From NCBI RefSeq assembly GCF_014649775.1, contig NZ_BMTR01000037.1:1-56399 (forward strand): a DNA stretch of 56,399 bases. Direction: 5' to 3'. Position 1 is the first letter of the stretch, and every line of letters begins with the position of its first letter. This stretch comes from Streptomyces longisporoflavus (GTDB lineage Bacteria; Actinomycetota; Actinomycetes; Streptomycetales; Streptomycetaceae). The notes below the pieces were generated by a model, which searched no databases, had not been told where the DNA came from, and saw only the letters and a list, made by a program, of their open reading frames with translations. The position numbers were made by a program, and so were the translations under genes. This document shows positions 25,374-33,335 of the stretch, piece after piece.

Positions 25374-26032
25374 GCACACCCACCGGCTGGACCCGCGCGC
25401 AGATGGCCGCCCGCGCCGCCCTGGAACTGCGGGACGGTTCCTACGTGAATCTGGGCATCGGCCTGCCCACGCTGATCCCCAATTACCTGCCGGCCGGTGT
25501 GCACGTCGTGCTGCACTCCGAGAACGGCATTCTGGGCACCGGCCCCTATCCCGACGAGGCCGCCCTCGACCCGGATCTGATCAACGCGGGCAAAGAGACC
25601 GTCACCGTGCTGCCCGGCGCCAGCTTCTTCGACTCCGCCACCTCCTTCGGCATGATCCGCGGAGGGCACATCGACCTCGCGGTCCTGGGCGCGATGCAGG
25701 TCTCCGCCGCCGGAGACCTCGCGAACTGGATGATCCCCGGAAAGATGGTCAAGGGCATGGGCGGCGCCATGGACCTCGTACACGGTGCGCGCCGCGTCAT
25801 CGCGCTGATGGAGCACACCGCCAGGGACGGCAGCGCGAAGATCCTCCAGGAGTGTGCCCTGCCGCTGACCGGAGAGCGGTGCGTCGACCTCATCATCACG
25901 AACCTCGGGGTCCTCGACGTCACCGAGCACGGTCTTGCCCTGGTGGAGACGGCACCAGGTGTGACCGTCGACGACATCCACCGCCTCACCGACGCTCCCG
26001 TGCGTGTCCAGGCGGAATCGGCGGGCTGCTGA
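25370..26032 (+). CDS. 3-oxoacid/3-oxoadipate CoA-transferase subunit B
   Basis: 220 residues; the ATG at 25370 overlaps the stop of subunit A. Beta subunit with the catalytic glutamate in LHSENGILGTGPYP (SENG motif), preceded by YVNLGIGLPTLIPNYLPAG and followed by SFFDSATSFGMIRGGHIDLAVLGAMQVSAAGDLANWMIPGK, GMGGAMDLVHGARRVIALMEH. The Glu forms the acyl-glutamyl-CoA intermediate in this family. It is the last gene of the operon; a 15-bp perfect hairpin follows and separates it from the convergent rhamnosidase gene. The keto-acid substrate cannot be read from sequence. Confidence 0.93.
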   Translation: MSTPTGWTRAQMAARAALELRDGSYVNLGIGLPTLIPNYLPAGVHVVLHSENGILGTGPYPDEAALDPDLINAGKETVTVLPGASFFDSATSFGMIRGGHIDLAVLGAMQVSAAGDLANWMIPGKMVKGMGGAMDLVHGARRVIALMEHTARDGSAKILQECALPLTGERCVDLIITNLGVLDVTEHGLALVETAPGVTVDDIHRLTDAPVRVQAESAGC

Positions 26033-26051
26033 GCCGAGAGGGCCAGGAGCG

Positions 26052-26090
26052 CGGCGTCGCGCTCTCCCCCTCACCGAGAGCGCGACGCCG
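26052..26090. terminator. terminator between convergent operons
   Basis: Perfect 15-bp inverted repeat CGGCGTCGCGCTCTC / GAGAGCGCGACGCCG with a 9-nt loop, 20 bp after the CoA-transferase stop. It probably also serves the rhamnosidase gene coming from the other side. Confidence 0.8.
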
Positions 26091-26190
26091 GCCCGGAACG
26101 GCGCTGCCGGCGCGGGTCAGGTTCGCGCCGGCACCGCCGTGGGTCCCCGCCGTCCCGCGGAGCGGCTGTGGTGCCGGGCGGCGGGGAGTC

Positions 26191-28773
26191 TCAGGCTGCC
26201 CGGTCGTCGGTCACCTGGTCGGACAGCTCGTGTCTGCCCGGTCCGACGGCAACGGCGGGGCGGTCGGGCAGGTGGACGATCGCCGTGCAGCCGGCGGGTA
26301 CCGTCACCTCGACGCTGAGCACGCCCGCGGACAGTTCCCAGGCGATGGCGGCGTCACCGTGGGGGGTGGTGTGCCGGGCGCGGGCCCAGGTCAGTCCGGC
26401 GCCGGGGCGCGGGCGGAACTCGATGGTGCGGTAGCCGGGCCGGGTGGCGGAGATGCCGGCGACGACGCGGTGCAGCCAGTCGGCGACGGCGCCCAGGGCG
26501 TAGTGGTTGAAGGAGGTCATGCCGCCCGGGTTGAGTGTCCCGTCGGGGCGCATGCTGTCCCAGCGTTCCCAGATGGTGGTCGCGCCCATGGTCACGGTGT
26601 ACAGCCAGGACGGGCACTCGGTCTGGGTCAGCAGCCGGTAGGCGGCGTCGATGTGGCCGGTGTCGGTGAGCGCGTCGCAGATCAGCGGGGTGCCGACGAA
26701 CCCGGTCGCAATCTTGGCGTCGTTCTCGTCGACGAGTTCGGCCAGGCGGTTGCCCGCCTGCTCGCGCTGCTCGTCGGTGTCCAGGAGGTCGAAGACGAGC
26801 GCGATGGCGTAGGCGGTGGGGCTGTCGCTGGTCATACGGCCGGAAGCCAGGAGGTAGCGGCCGCGGAAGGCCCGGGCTACCTCGTCGGCCAGCAGGTCGT
26901 AGGCGCGCGCCGTGTCGCTCTCGCCCAGTTCCGCCGCGCTTCGGGCGAGGTGGCGGGCGGAGTGCGCGAAGTAGGCGGTGGCGACGAGGTAGCGGTCGGT
27001 GCGGGTGGCGGCCGGGTCGTCGGGCGGTGCGGCCGGGTCGAGCCAGTCCCCCAGCTGCCGGCCGCTGTTCCACAGGCGGCCGGGTCCGGCCAGTCGGGTT
27101 TGGAGGTCGACCCAGGCGCGGGCCATCGGGAAGTGCCGGCGCAGGAATTCGAGGTCACCGAAGCGCTGGTAGAGCACCCAGGGCGTGAGGGTGGCGACGT
27201 CTCCCCATGCGGCGCCGGGCTGGATCGGTGTCCACTGGGGTCCGCCGGGGATGACGGGGACGTACCAGGGGACGGTGCCGTCGGGCAGTTGTTCCGCGGC
27301 GACGTCGGTGAGCCAGGAGTCGAGCATGCCGGCGCAGTCGTACAGGAAGCTGGCGGTGGGGGCGAAGACCTGGATGTCGCCGGTCCAGCCCAGGCGTTCG
27401 TCGCGCTGGGGGCAGTCGGTGGGCAGGTCGACGAAGTTGCCGCGCATGCTCCATACGACGTTCTCGTGCAGCCGGTTGATCTGTTCGTCGCTGCACTCGA
27501 ACCAGCCGGTGCGCCGCATGTCGGTGTGGTAGACGCGCGCCGTGATGTGATCCGGGGTCAGTTCGCCGCTCCAGCCGGTGATTTCGGCGTAGCGGAAGCC
27601 GTGGAGGGTGAAGCGCGGCTCCCAGGTGAGGGCGGCTCCGTCGAGGATGAGGGTGTCGGTGGAGACGGCCTCGCGCAGGGGGCGGGTGGCGAGTTCGCCG
27701 TTCTGCAGGACTTCGGCGTGGCGCATGGTGATGCGGGTGCCGGGTTTGCCTGTGGCGGTGATGCGGAGTCGACCGACGAGGTTCTGGCCGAAGTCGAGCA
27801 GGTAGCGGCCGTCGTCGGTGCGGGTGATGGTGCGCGGTGGTATCTCCCGGGTGCAGCGCACGGGTGGTCCCTGGGGGGCGGTCAGGGTGTGCGGGTCGCG
27901 GTGGTGGACGGCGACGGGCTGCCAGCCGGCGGTGGCGTGCCGGGGTGTGGACCAGGACGCGTCGTGGAGGCGCGCGTCGAAGGTCTCTCCCTCGTAGAGG
28001 CCGGTGGTGAGGATGGGGCCGGGTGCGGCCTGCCAGGTGGCGTCGGTGGGGATCGTGGTGGTGGTGCCGTCGGTGTGGGTGATTTCGAGTTGGGCGATGA
28101 GGGACTGGTCGGTGCCGTAGATGTTGCGGGTGCCGCCGTCGAAGCCGATGCGGCCGCGGTACCAGCCGTCGCCGAGCCAGGCGCCGATGGTGTTGGGGCC
28201 CTCGGCGAGATGGCGGGTGACGTCGTAGGTGTAGTAGCGCAGGCGCTGTCCGTAGACGGTCCAGCCGGGGGCGAGAGCGTCGTCGCCGACGCGCCGGCCG
28301 TTGATCTCGGCCTCGAACAGGCCGTGGGCGGTGATGTACAGGCGGGCGCGGGCGACGGTCTTGGCCAGGGTGAAGTCCCTGCGGACGCGGGCCGGCCGGC
28401 GGTCGCTGTCGGGGTTCTCCTTCCAGGGGGCGCCGACGGGCCGGGCGTGCCAGTCGGCGGGCTCGAGCAGGCCGGCTTCCACGGTGGAGGGGGCGCTCCA
28501 CGGGGAGGGGGTCTCGGGGCCGTGCCAGGTGCGCACGCGCACGTGGGCGCGGGCGCGTGAGGAGAGGGCGGTGGTGGGCCAGGGGACGAGATGGCGGATG
28601 CCGGCGGCGATGCGGCCGGTGCGGTGGATGCGGCCGTCGCGGTCGATTTCCAGTTCGTAGGCCTCCTGGGGGGCGGGTGCGTCCGTGTGCCAGGACAGGC
28701 GGGGTTCGGGGATGCCGATCCCGAGTCCGTCACGCAGGTGCTCGAACGTGACGGGGGCGGGCTGAGAGGTCAC
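26191..28773 (-). CDS. GH78 alpha-L-rhamnosidase
   Basis: 860 residues from the GTG at 28773, which has GGAAGG ten bases upstream; an ATG at 28791 would add six residues. No signal peptide, so it is intracellular. Order: N-terminal Fn3-like domain (LSWHTDAPAPQEAYELEIDRDG), lectin-like D domain (ARLYITAHGLFEAEINGRRVGDDALAPGWTVYG), then the (alpha/alpha)6 barrel with the GH78 hallmark DLPTDCPQRDERLGWTGD, WYVPVIPGGPQWTPIQPGAAWGD, IWERWDSMRPDG and SFNHYALGAVADWLHRV, and a C-terminal beta-sandwich. The family removes terminal alpha-L-rhamnose from flavonoid rutinosides and neohesperidosides or from rhamnogalacturonan fragments. It is the last gene of the importer operon upstream, so the importer probably brings in a rhamnoside. 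Confidence 0.94.
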   Translation of the reverse strand: MTSQPAPVTFEHLRDGLGIGIPEPRLSWHTDAPAPQEAYELEIDRDGRIHRTGRIAAGIRHLVPWPTTALSSRARAHVRVRTWHGPETPSPWSAPSTVEAGLLEPADWHARPVGAPWKENPDSDRRPARVRRDFTLAKTVARARLYITAHGLFEAEINGRRVGDDALAPGWTVYGQRLRYYTYDVTRHLAEGPNTIGAWLGDGWYRGRIGFDGGTRNIYGTDQSLIAQLEITHTDGTTTTIPTDATWQAAPGPILTTGLYEGETFDARLHDASWSTPRHATAGWQPVAVHHRDPHTLTAPQGPPVRCTREIPPRTITRTDDGRYLLDFGQNLVGRLRITATGKPGTRITMRHAEVLQNGELATRPLREAVSTDTLILDGAALTWEPRFTLHGFRYAEITGWSGELTPDHITARVYHTDMRRTGWFECSDEQINRLHENVVWSMRGNFVDLPTDCPQRDERLGWTGDIQVFAPTASFLYDCAGMLDSWLTDVAAEQLPDGTVPWYVPVIPGGPQWTPIQPGAAWGDVATLTPWVLYQRFGDLEFLRRHFPMARAWVDLQTRLAGPGRLWNSGRQLGDWLDPAAPPDDPAATRTDRYLVATAYFAHSARHLARSAAELGESDTARAYDLLADEVARAFRGRYLLASGRMTSDSPTAYAIALVFDLLDTDEQREQAGNRLAELVDENDAKIATGFVGTPLICDALTDTGHIDAAYRLLTQTECPSWLYTVTMGATTIWERWDSMRPDGTLNPGGMTSFNHYALGAVADWLHRVVAGISATRPGYRTIEFRPRPGAGLTWARARHTTPHGDAAIAWELSAGVLSVEVTVPAGCTAIVHLPDRPAVAVGPGRHELSDQVTDDRAA

Positions 28774-28823
28774 AGAGGAGGGGCCTTCCATGAGGTGGGC
28801 GTGGTCACCGGGGGCGGTGGTGA

Positions 28824-29732
28824 TCAGCCCTTGACGGCGCCGGACGTGAGGCCCTTCATCACCTTCTGGTTGAGGAAGAGGTAGATCACGAGCGTGCCGA
28901 AGACGTTGAGGCAGATCGCGGCGAACAGGGGGCCGTACTGGGTGGCGCCGAAGTCGCCGGTGAAGTTGAGCAGGCCGACCTGGATGGTGCGCAGGTCCTG
29001 GCTGTTGGTGAAGGTCAGGGCGATGAGGAGGTCGTTCCAGATGAAGAAGAACTGGACCAGGCCGACGGTGAGGAGGGCGTTGCGGACCAGGGGGACGCTG
29101 ATGGTCCAGAAGGCGCGCAGGATGCCGGCGCCGTCGATGGTGGCGGCTTCGAACAGTTCGCGGGGTACGGACCGGTAGTAGGTGGCCATCATGAAGACGG
29201 TCAGCGGGAGTCCGGTGCCGGTGTACGTGAGGATGAGGGGCCACAGGGTGCCGGAAAGACCGGTCTGGAAGTAGACGGTGAACAGCGGCAGCAGGATCAT
29301 CTGCGGGGGCACCATCATGCCGGTCAAAAACACCAGCAGGGTGAGGTTGCGCCCCTTCCACACCATGATCTGCAGGGCGAATCCGGCGGCGGTGCCGAGC
29401 AGCAGCATGAGGGCGAGTGCGGGCACGACGGCCAGGAGGCTGTTCTGGACGTACAGGCCGATGTTGCCGGTGGTCCACGCTTCGGCGTAGTTGCCCCACT
29501 CCCATGTGCTGGGCAGGCTCCAGGTGGAGTGGTTGAGGTAGTCGCTGTTGGACTTCAGCGACGTGAGGAACATCCAGGTCAGCGGGTAGATCTCGACGAT
29601 CAGCAGCAGCGTGATGACGATCTTGACCCACAGGCGGGTGCCGCCTCGGCGGCGCGGGGCGCGCCGCGGGGCGGGGGTTCTGGGGTGGGTGGAGGTGCCC
29701 GTGGCCTGGGTGCGGGTGGTGTCGAGGGCCAT
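28824..29732 (-). CDS. sugar ABC-transporter permease, MalG-like
   Basis: 302 residues from the ATG at 29732. After a basic N-terminus (TPAPRRAPRRRGG) there are six membrane segments (KIVITLLLIVEIYPLTWMFL, NSLLAVVPALALMLLLGTAA, LTLLVFLTGMMVPPQMILLPL, then three more). The cytoplasmic EAA loop reads ELFEAATIDGAGILRAFWTISVPLV, where the ATPase docks. It ends NQKVMKGLTSGAVKG, the usual end of this group. It works with the MalF-like permease whose gene ends 5 bp upstream. No ATPase gene is present, as in most Streptomyces sugar importers, which share a housekeeping MsiK-type ATPase. Confidence 0.92.
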   Translation of the reverse strand: MALDTTRTQATGTSTHPRTPAPRRAPRRRGGTRLWVKIVITLLLIVEIYPLTWMFLTSLKSNSDYLNHSTWSLPSTWEWGNYAEAWTTGNIGLYVQNSLLAVVPALALMLLLGTAAGFALQIMVWKGRNLTLLVFLTGMMVPPQMILLPLFTVYFQTGLSGTLWPLILTYTGTGLPLTVFMMATYYRSVPRELFEAATIDGAGILRAFWTISVPLVRNALLTVGLVQFFFIWNDLLIALTFTNSQDLRTIQVGLLNFTGDFGATQYGPLFAAICLNVFGTLVIYLFLNQKVMKGLTSGAVKG

Positions 29733-29737
29733 GGGTT

Positions 29738-30622
29738 TCAGTCCTTCGTGAGGTCGCGCCGGGAGACGCGGAAGACGACCAGGGTCACCAGCAGGCACAC
29801 GATGGTCAGCAGCAGGGCGATGGTGCTGCCGTAGCCGTAGTCGCCGTAGGTGAACGACGTCTGGAACATGTAGAGGGTCAGCGGTGAAGTGCTGTTGCCG
29901 GGGCCGCCGTTGGTCAGCGCGATGATCGAGTCGAAGGCCTTGAGGGTGCCGTTGATGCTGAAGATCAGTGAGGACATGAGTACCGGGAAGGACATCGGCA
30001 GCACGATGTGGCGGATCAGGCGCAGTCCGGCCGCTCCGTCCAGGCGGGCCGATTCCAGGACCTCGTCGGGGATGTCGACGAGTCCGGCGAAGAGCAGGAC
30101 GGCGTAGAAGCCCATGGACCGCCAGATGTCCATGCCGATCAGGACCCAGAAGGCGTGGCCGGAGCTGCCGAAGAAGTCGATGGATTCGATGCCGACGGCG
30201 TTGAGCAGGGAGTTGACCGGTCCGGTCTGGGGGCCCACCTGGAAGAGGTTCTTGAACAGCAGTCCGACGGCGACGGTGGGCAGCACCACGGGGAAGAAGA
30301 CGAGGGTGCGGATGAGCGCGGAGGCCTTCTTGAGGAAGAAGACGTAGAGCAGGGCCAGGAGGTAGCCGGCGACGACCTGACCGACGGTGACGGCGACCGC
30401 GTACTTGGCGGTGAACCACAGGGCGTGACGGACGTCGGGGTCGGTGAACAGGCGGTGGAAGTTGTCCAGGCCGTTGCCGGTGAACCCGTCGATCGTGTTG
30501 CCGCTGGTGAAGCTGTATCCCAGTGACCACAGCGTCGGGACCAGCATGATCAGGGAGTAGACGAGGAGGGCGGGGCCGAGCAGGAGCAGGACGGCCCGGC
30601 GGTCACCGAGGACGCGGTGCAT
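29738..30622 (-). CDS. sugar ABC-transporter permease, MalF-like
   Basis: 294 residues from the ATG at 30622. Six membrane segments: AVLLLLGPALLVYSLIMLVPTLWSL first, with the periplasmic FTGNGLDNFHRLFTDPDVRHALWFT following; the EAA loop EVLESARLDGAAGLRLIRHIVLPMSFPVL is in the expected place. Binding-protein-dependent carbohydrate import, pairing with the MalG-like protein. Between this gene and the binding-protein gene upstream is an imperfect hairpin (30665-30691), a common arrangement that lets the binding protein be made in excess. Confidence 0.92.
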   Translation of the reverse strand: MHRVLGDRRAVLLLLGPALLVYSLIMLVPTLWSLGYSFTSGNTIDGFTGNGLDNFHRLFTDPDVRHALWFTAKYAVAVTVGQVVAGYLLALLYVFFLKKASALIRTLVFFPVVLPTVAVGLLFKNLFQVGPQTGPVNSLLNAVGIESIDFFGSSGHAFWVLIGMDIWRSMGFYAVLLFAGLVDIPDEVLESARLDGAAGLRLIRHIVLPMSFPVLMSSLIFSINGTLKAFDSIIALTNGGPGNSTSPLTLYMFQTSFTYGDYGYGSTIALLLTIVCLLVTLVVFRVSRRDLTKD

Positions 30623-30664
30623 GGGTGGAGTCCACTTCGTGAAGGAGGCGTGGGGCGGGGCGGG

Positions 30665-30691
30665 CGGTTCAGGCCCGGCGGGCCCGAACCG
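30665..30691 (-). terminator. stem-loop after the binding-protein gene
   Basis: CGGTTC-A-GGCCCG near-paired with CGGGCC-C-GAACCG: two 6-bp blocks separated by one mismatch, with a very short loop. Probably a processing or partial termination point between the abundant binding protein and the permeases. Confidence 0.55.
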
Positions 30692-30705
30692 TCAGTGCGT
30701 GCGCC

Positions 30706-32022
30706 TCACTTGCTCGACAGGGCGTCCTGCACGGTCTGCATGAACTGCTTGGGGCTCATGCTGCCGCTGACCAGGCCGGCCGCGTTGGTCTGGCTGACCG
30801 TGGTGGCCTTGGTGCTGAAGAGGGCCTCGAACCACAGGACGTTCTGCTTGGAGTCGCTGATGGTCTTGCGGACCTGTCCGGTGACCTCGTTGGCGTCCTT
30901 GACGTCGGTGCTGGTCTTGAAGCCGGATATGGAGCCCTGGTCCTTGAGGGCGGTGCTGCCGTAGTTCTCGGCGATGCAGGTGACCCAGTCGCCGGTCTTG
31001 GCGTCGGTGTTCTTGCCCAGGGTGATGCCCAGGCCGACGTTGGAGGGGTACTGGTCGACGGAGCCCTTGCCGCCGGTGACGGCGGGGAAGGGCATGAAGC
31101 CGATGTTGTCGGCGCCCACCGTGTTCTGCTTCGGGTCGGCGATGTTGGTCAGCGCCCAGCTGCCCATGTAGAGCATGGCGGCCTTGCCGGTGAGGAACTG
31201 GTTGAAGGAGGTGTCGTAGTCGATGGAGCCGACGCCCTTGCCGAAGTAGCCCTTCTTGCCCAGATCGGCGACCTGTCGGGCGGCCTTCACGTAGGCCGGG
31301 TCGGTGAGCTTGGCCTTGCCGTCCTTGACGTCCTGCAGCGCGTCCGGTCCCAGGCTGCGGTACAGGTAGCCGCTGATGAGGCGGGTCAGCGGCCAGCCCA
31401 GCTGGCCCGAGGCGGAGAAGGGCTGGGTGCCCTTGGCCTCGAGCCTGGCCGCGGCCGCGGTCAGTTCGCTCCAGGTACCGGGCACCTCGATGCCGTTCTC
31501 GGCGAAGATCTTCTTGTTGTAGAAGATGCCCTCGATGTTGTACTCGTACGGCAGGACCTGCATCTTCCCGCCGTACAGGGCCTTGATGGTGGAGATCGCG
31601 GCGGGCTCGACCCGGTCGAGGACACCGAGCTTGTCGAGCTCCTTCTCCAGGTCTGCGATCTTGCCGGACTTGTAGAGCTGCTCGGTCAGGGCGGGGGCGT
31701 TGCCCGCGGCGAACTGCACGGGCAGCGCGTCCTGGCCCGCCAGGAGTTGCAGCTTCTGGTCGAGGCCGCTCTGGGGGACGCTTTCGACCTTCAGCGGCAG
31801 CGCCTTGTGCTCGTCCGCGCAACGTCCCTTGGACAGGGTGCCCAGGGCGGTCTTGACCGTGGAGTTCTCGTTGACGGTCAGGTAGCTGAAGTTCTTGGGA
31901 GCAGAGGCGGATCCGCCTCCGGTGCCACCGCAGGCTGCGGTGAAGAGGGCCAGTGCGGCGGTGCTCGCGGTCAGAGCGGCGAGCCGGCCCTTTTTTCTGG
32001 CGGCGGACGAGTCGGTGTTCAC
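30706..32022 (-). CDS. ABC-transporter sugar-binding lipoprotein
   Basis: 438 residues from the GTG at 32022 (GGGAGC upstream); the frame continues upstream but that part overlaps the promoter region. Signal peptide with basic n-region and lipobox: ARKKGRLAALTASTAALALFTAAC. Mature carbohydrate-binding protein of the MalE type (SGLDQKLQLLAGQDALPVQFAAGNAPALTEQLYKSGKIADLEKELDKLG, NIEGIFYNKKIFAENGIEVPGTWSEL, GKAAMLYMGSWALTNIA). It is the first gene of the importer-rhamnosidase operon and catches the rhamnoside or related sugar at the cell surface (inference). A 23-bp LacI-type operator-like dyad lies about 70 bp upstream of the start. Confidence 0.93.
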   Translation of the reverse strand: MNTDSSAARKKGRLAALTASTAALALFTAACGGTGGGSASAPKNFSYLTVNENSTVKTALGTLSKGRCADEHKALPLKVESVPQSGLDQKLQLLAGQDALPVQFAAGNAPALTEQLYKSGKIADLEKELDKLGVLDRVEPAAISTIKALYGGKMQVLPYEYNIEGIFYNKKIFAENGIEVPGTWSELTAAAARLEAKGTQPFSASGQLGWPLTRLISGYLYRSLGPDALQDVKDGKAKLTDPAYVKAARQVADLGKKGYFGKGVGSIDYDTSFNQFLTGKAAMLYMGSWALTNIADPKQNTVGADNIGFMPFPAVTGGKGSVDQYPSNVGLGITLGKNTDAKTGDWVTCIAENYGSTALKDQGSISGFKTSTDVKDANEVTGQVRKTISDSKQNVLWFEALFSTKATTVSQTNAAGLVSGSMSPKQFMQTVQDALSSK

Positions 32023-32089
32023 GGCGTGCTCCCAGTCATCGTTGAACGGAGGGTGCGGCGAGGCCTGCGGGAAGAGGCAGGGATGCAGC

Positions 32090-32112
32090 GGAGAGTTTGT
32101 ATAACGTTCTCC
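32090..32112. promoter_or_regulatory. LacI-type operator candidate for the sugar importer
   Basis: Imperfect dyad GGAGA-N13-TCTCC with AACGTT inside its right half, 68-90 bp upstream of the binding-protein start. AACGTT-like cores are typical of LacI/GalR operators. It lies between the importer and the divergent LacI genes. Confidence 0.5.
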
Positions 32113-32216
32113 ACGCGAAGTGGCACCACAGTGCACGCAGTCCGCACCAACGTCAAGACATGACGGCGTAACATCGAGGAAAGCCCGCGCACATCTGGCG
32201 CTCATGGGCAGAAATC

Positions 32217-32232
32217 ATGTAGACCGTTACAT
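32217..32232. promoter_or_regulatory. operator candidate upstream of the first LacI gene
   Basis: Perfect 5-bp half sites ATGTA-N6-TACAT with a CG step near the centre, 29 bp upstream of the first LacI start codon. It could mediate autoregulation or control of the divergent operon. Confidence 0.5.
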
Positions 32233-32260
32233 CATCGAGTGAGAGCCGAGGGCGCGCAGC

Positions 32261-33313
32261 ATGCCGGAGCCTGAACAGAGAAAACGCGTGACCATCACCG
32301 ACGTGGCCCAGCACGCGGGCGTGTCCACCGCGGCGGTGTCCAAGGTGCTGCGCAACGCCTACGGAGTCAGTGCGGCGATGCGGGAGAAGGTCCGCGCCTC
32401 CATGACCGCCCTCGACTACCGGCCGCACGCCGCCGCCCGCGGCATGCGGGGCCGCACCTACACGATCGGCGTCCTCCTGGACAACATCCGCAACACCTTC
32501 TTCGCCGACATCCTCGACGGTGTGCGCGACCAACTGCGCGACAGCGACTACACGATCATGATCGGTGCCGCCGGATTCGGCGCCCGGGACCAGGCTAAGG
32601 TCATTCGCTCCATGGTCGACCGGCAGATGGACGGACTGATCCTGATCGCGCCGGGCACCCCGCGCGAAGAAGTCCTGGCCGTCGCCCGCGACACCCCCAC
32701 CGTGGTCATCGGCCACCACGACGCATCCGACGCCCACGACTCCGTCGCCGACGCCGACGCGGCCGGCGCCGCCCTGGTCGTCGACCACCTGGTCGCACTC
32801 GGCCACCGCGACATCGCCCTGGTCTCCTCCCCCGGCTCTCGCGCCAGCCACTGGAAACAGACCCCGGAGATCGAACTGACCCGCGGCTACACACAGGCCA
32901 TGGAACGGCACGGGCTCGGCGATCACGTACAGATCTGCAAGGCGGCCTACTCCGACGAAGGCGGCCGCAAGGCGGGCCTGCACCTGCTGTCAGCCGCCCG
33001 CCGCCCCACCGCCGTCATGACGGGCGCCGACGTCGCCGCCCTGGGTGTCTGGCGCGCGGCCCACGACGTGGGCCTGCGGGTCCCGCAGGACGTCTCCATC
33101 GCCGGCTACAACAACACCGCCGTCGCCGACCTGGCCACCGTCCAGCTCACCAGCGTCGACCAGGCCGGACACGACATGGGTGCCACCGCCGCCCGCCTGC
33201 TCATCGAGCGGGTGGAAGGCCGGCGCGACCGTGCCGTGCAGGCCACCATGACCCCCCGGCTGGTGGTGCGCTCCAGCACCACCGCACCCACGGCCGCGCC
33301 CGAGCAGGTGTGA
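32261..33313 (+). CDS. LacI-family regulator 1
   Basis: 350 residues from the ATG at 32261. N-terminal HTH and hinge: RVTITDVAQHAGVSTAAVSKVLRNAYGVSAAMREKVRASMTALDYRPHAAARGMRG; then a sugar-binding core (YTIGVLLDNIRNTFFADILDGVRDQLRDSDYTIMIG, LVVDHLVALGHRDIALVSSPGS, AVMTGADVAALGVWRAAHDVGLRVPQDVSIAGYNNTAVADL). It is divergent from the importer-rhamnosidase operon, with two dyads in the gap, so it is the most likely repressor of that operon and of itself, released by the incoming sugar. A second LacI gene follows 22 bp later. Confidence 0.93.
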   Translation: MPEPEQRKRVTITDVAQHAGVSTAAVSKVLRNAYGVSAAMREKVRASMTALDYRPHAAARGMRGRTYTIGVLLDNIRNTFFADILDGVRDQLRDSDYTIMIGAAGFGARDQAKVIRSMVDRQMDGLILIAPGTPREEVLAVARDTPTVVIGHHDASDAHDSVADADAAGAALVVDHLVALGHRDIALVSSPGSRASHWKQTPEIELTRGYTQAMERHGLGDHVQICKAAYSDEGGRKAGLHLLSAARRPTAVMTGADVAALGVWRAAHDVGLRVPQDVSIAGYNNTAVADLATVQLTSVDQAGHDMGATAARLLIERVEGRRDRAVQATMTPRLVVRSSTTAPTAAPEQV

Positions 33314-33335
33314 CAACGGAGTTGAGAGACAAACC

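Noticed and set aside
24832..28560. A 1242-codon open frame on the plus strand
   Set aside because: It runs over the CoA-transferase genes and antisense to the GH78 gene. Its residues are the Ala/Gly/Arg/Ser pattern of GC-rich shadow frames.
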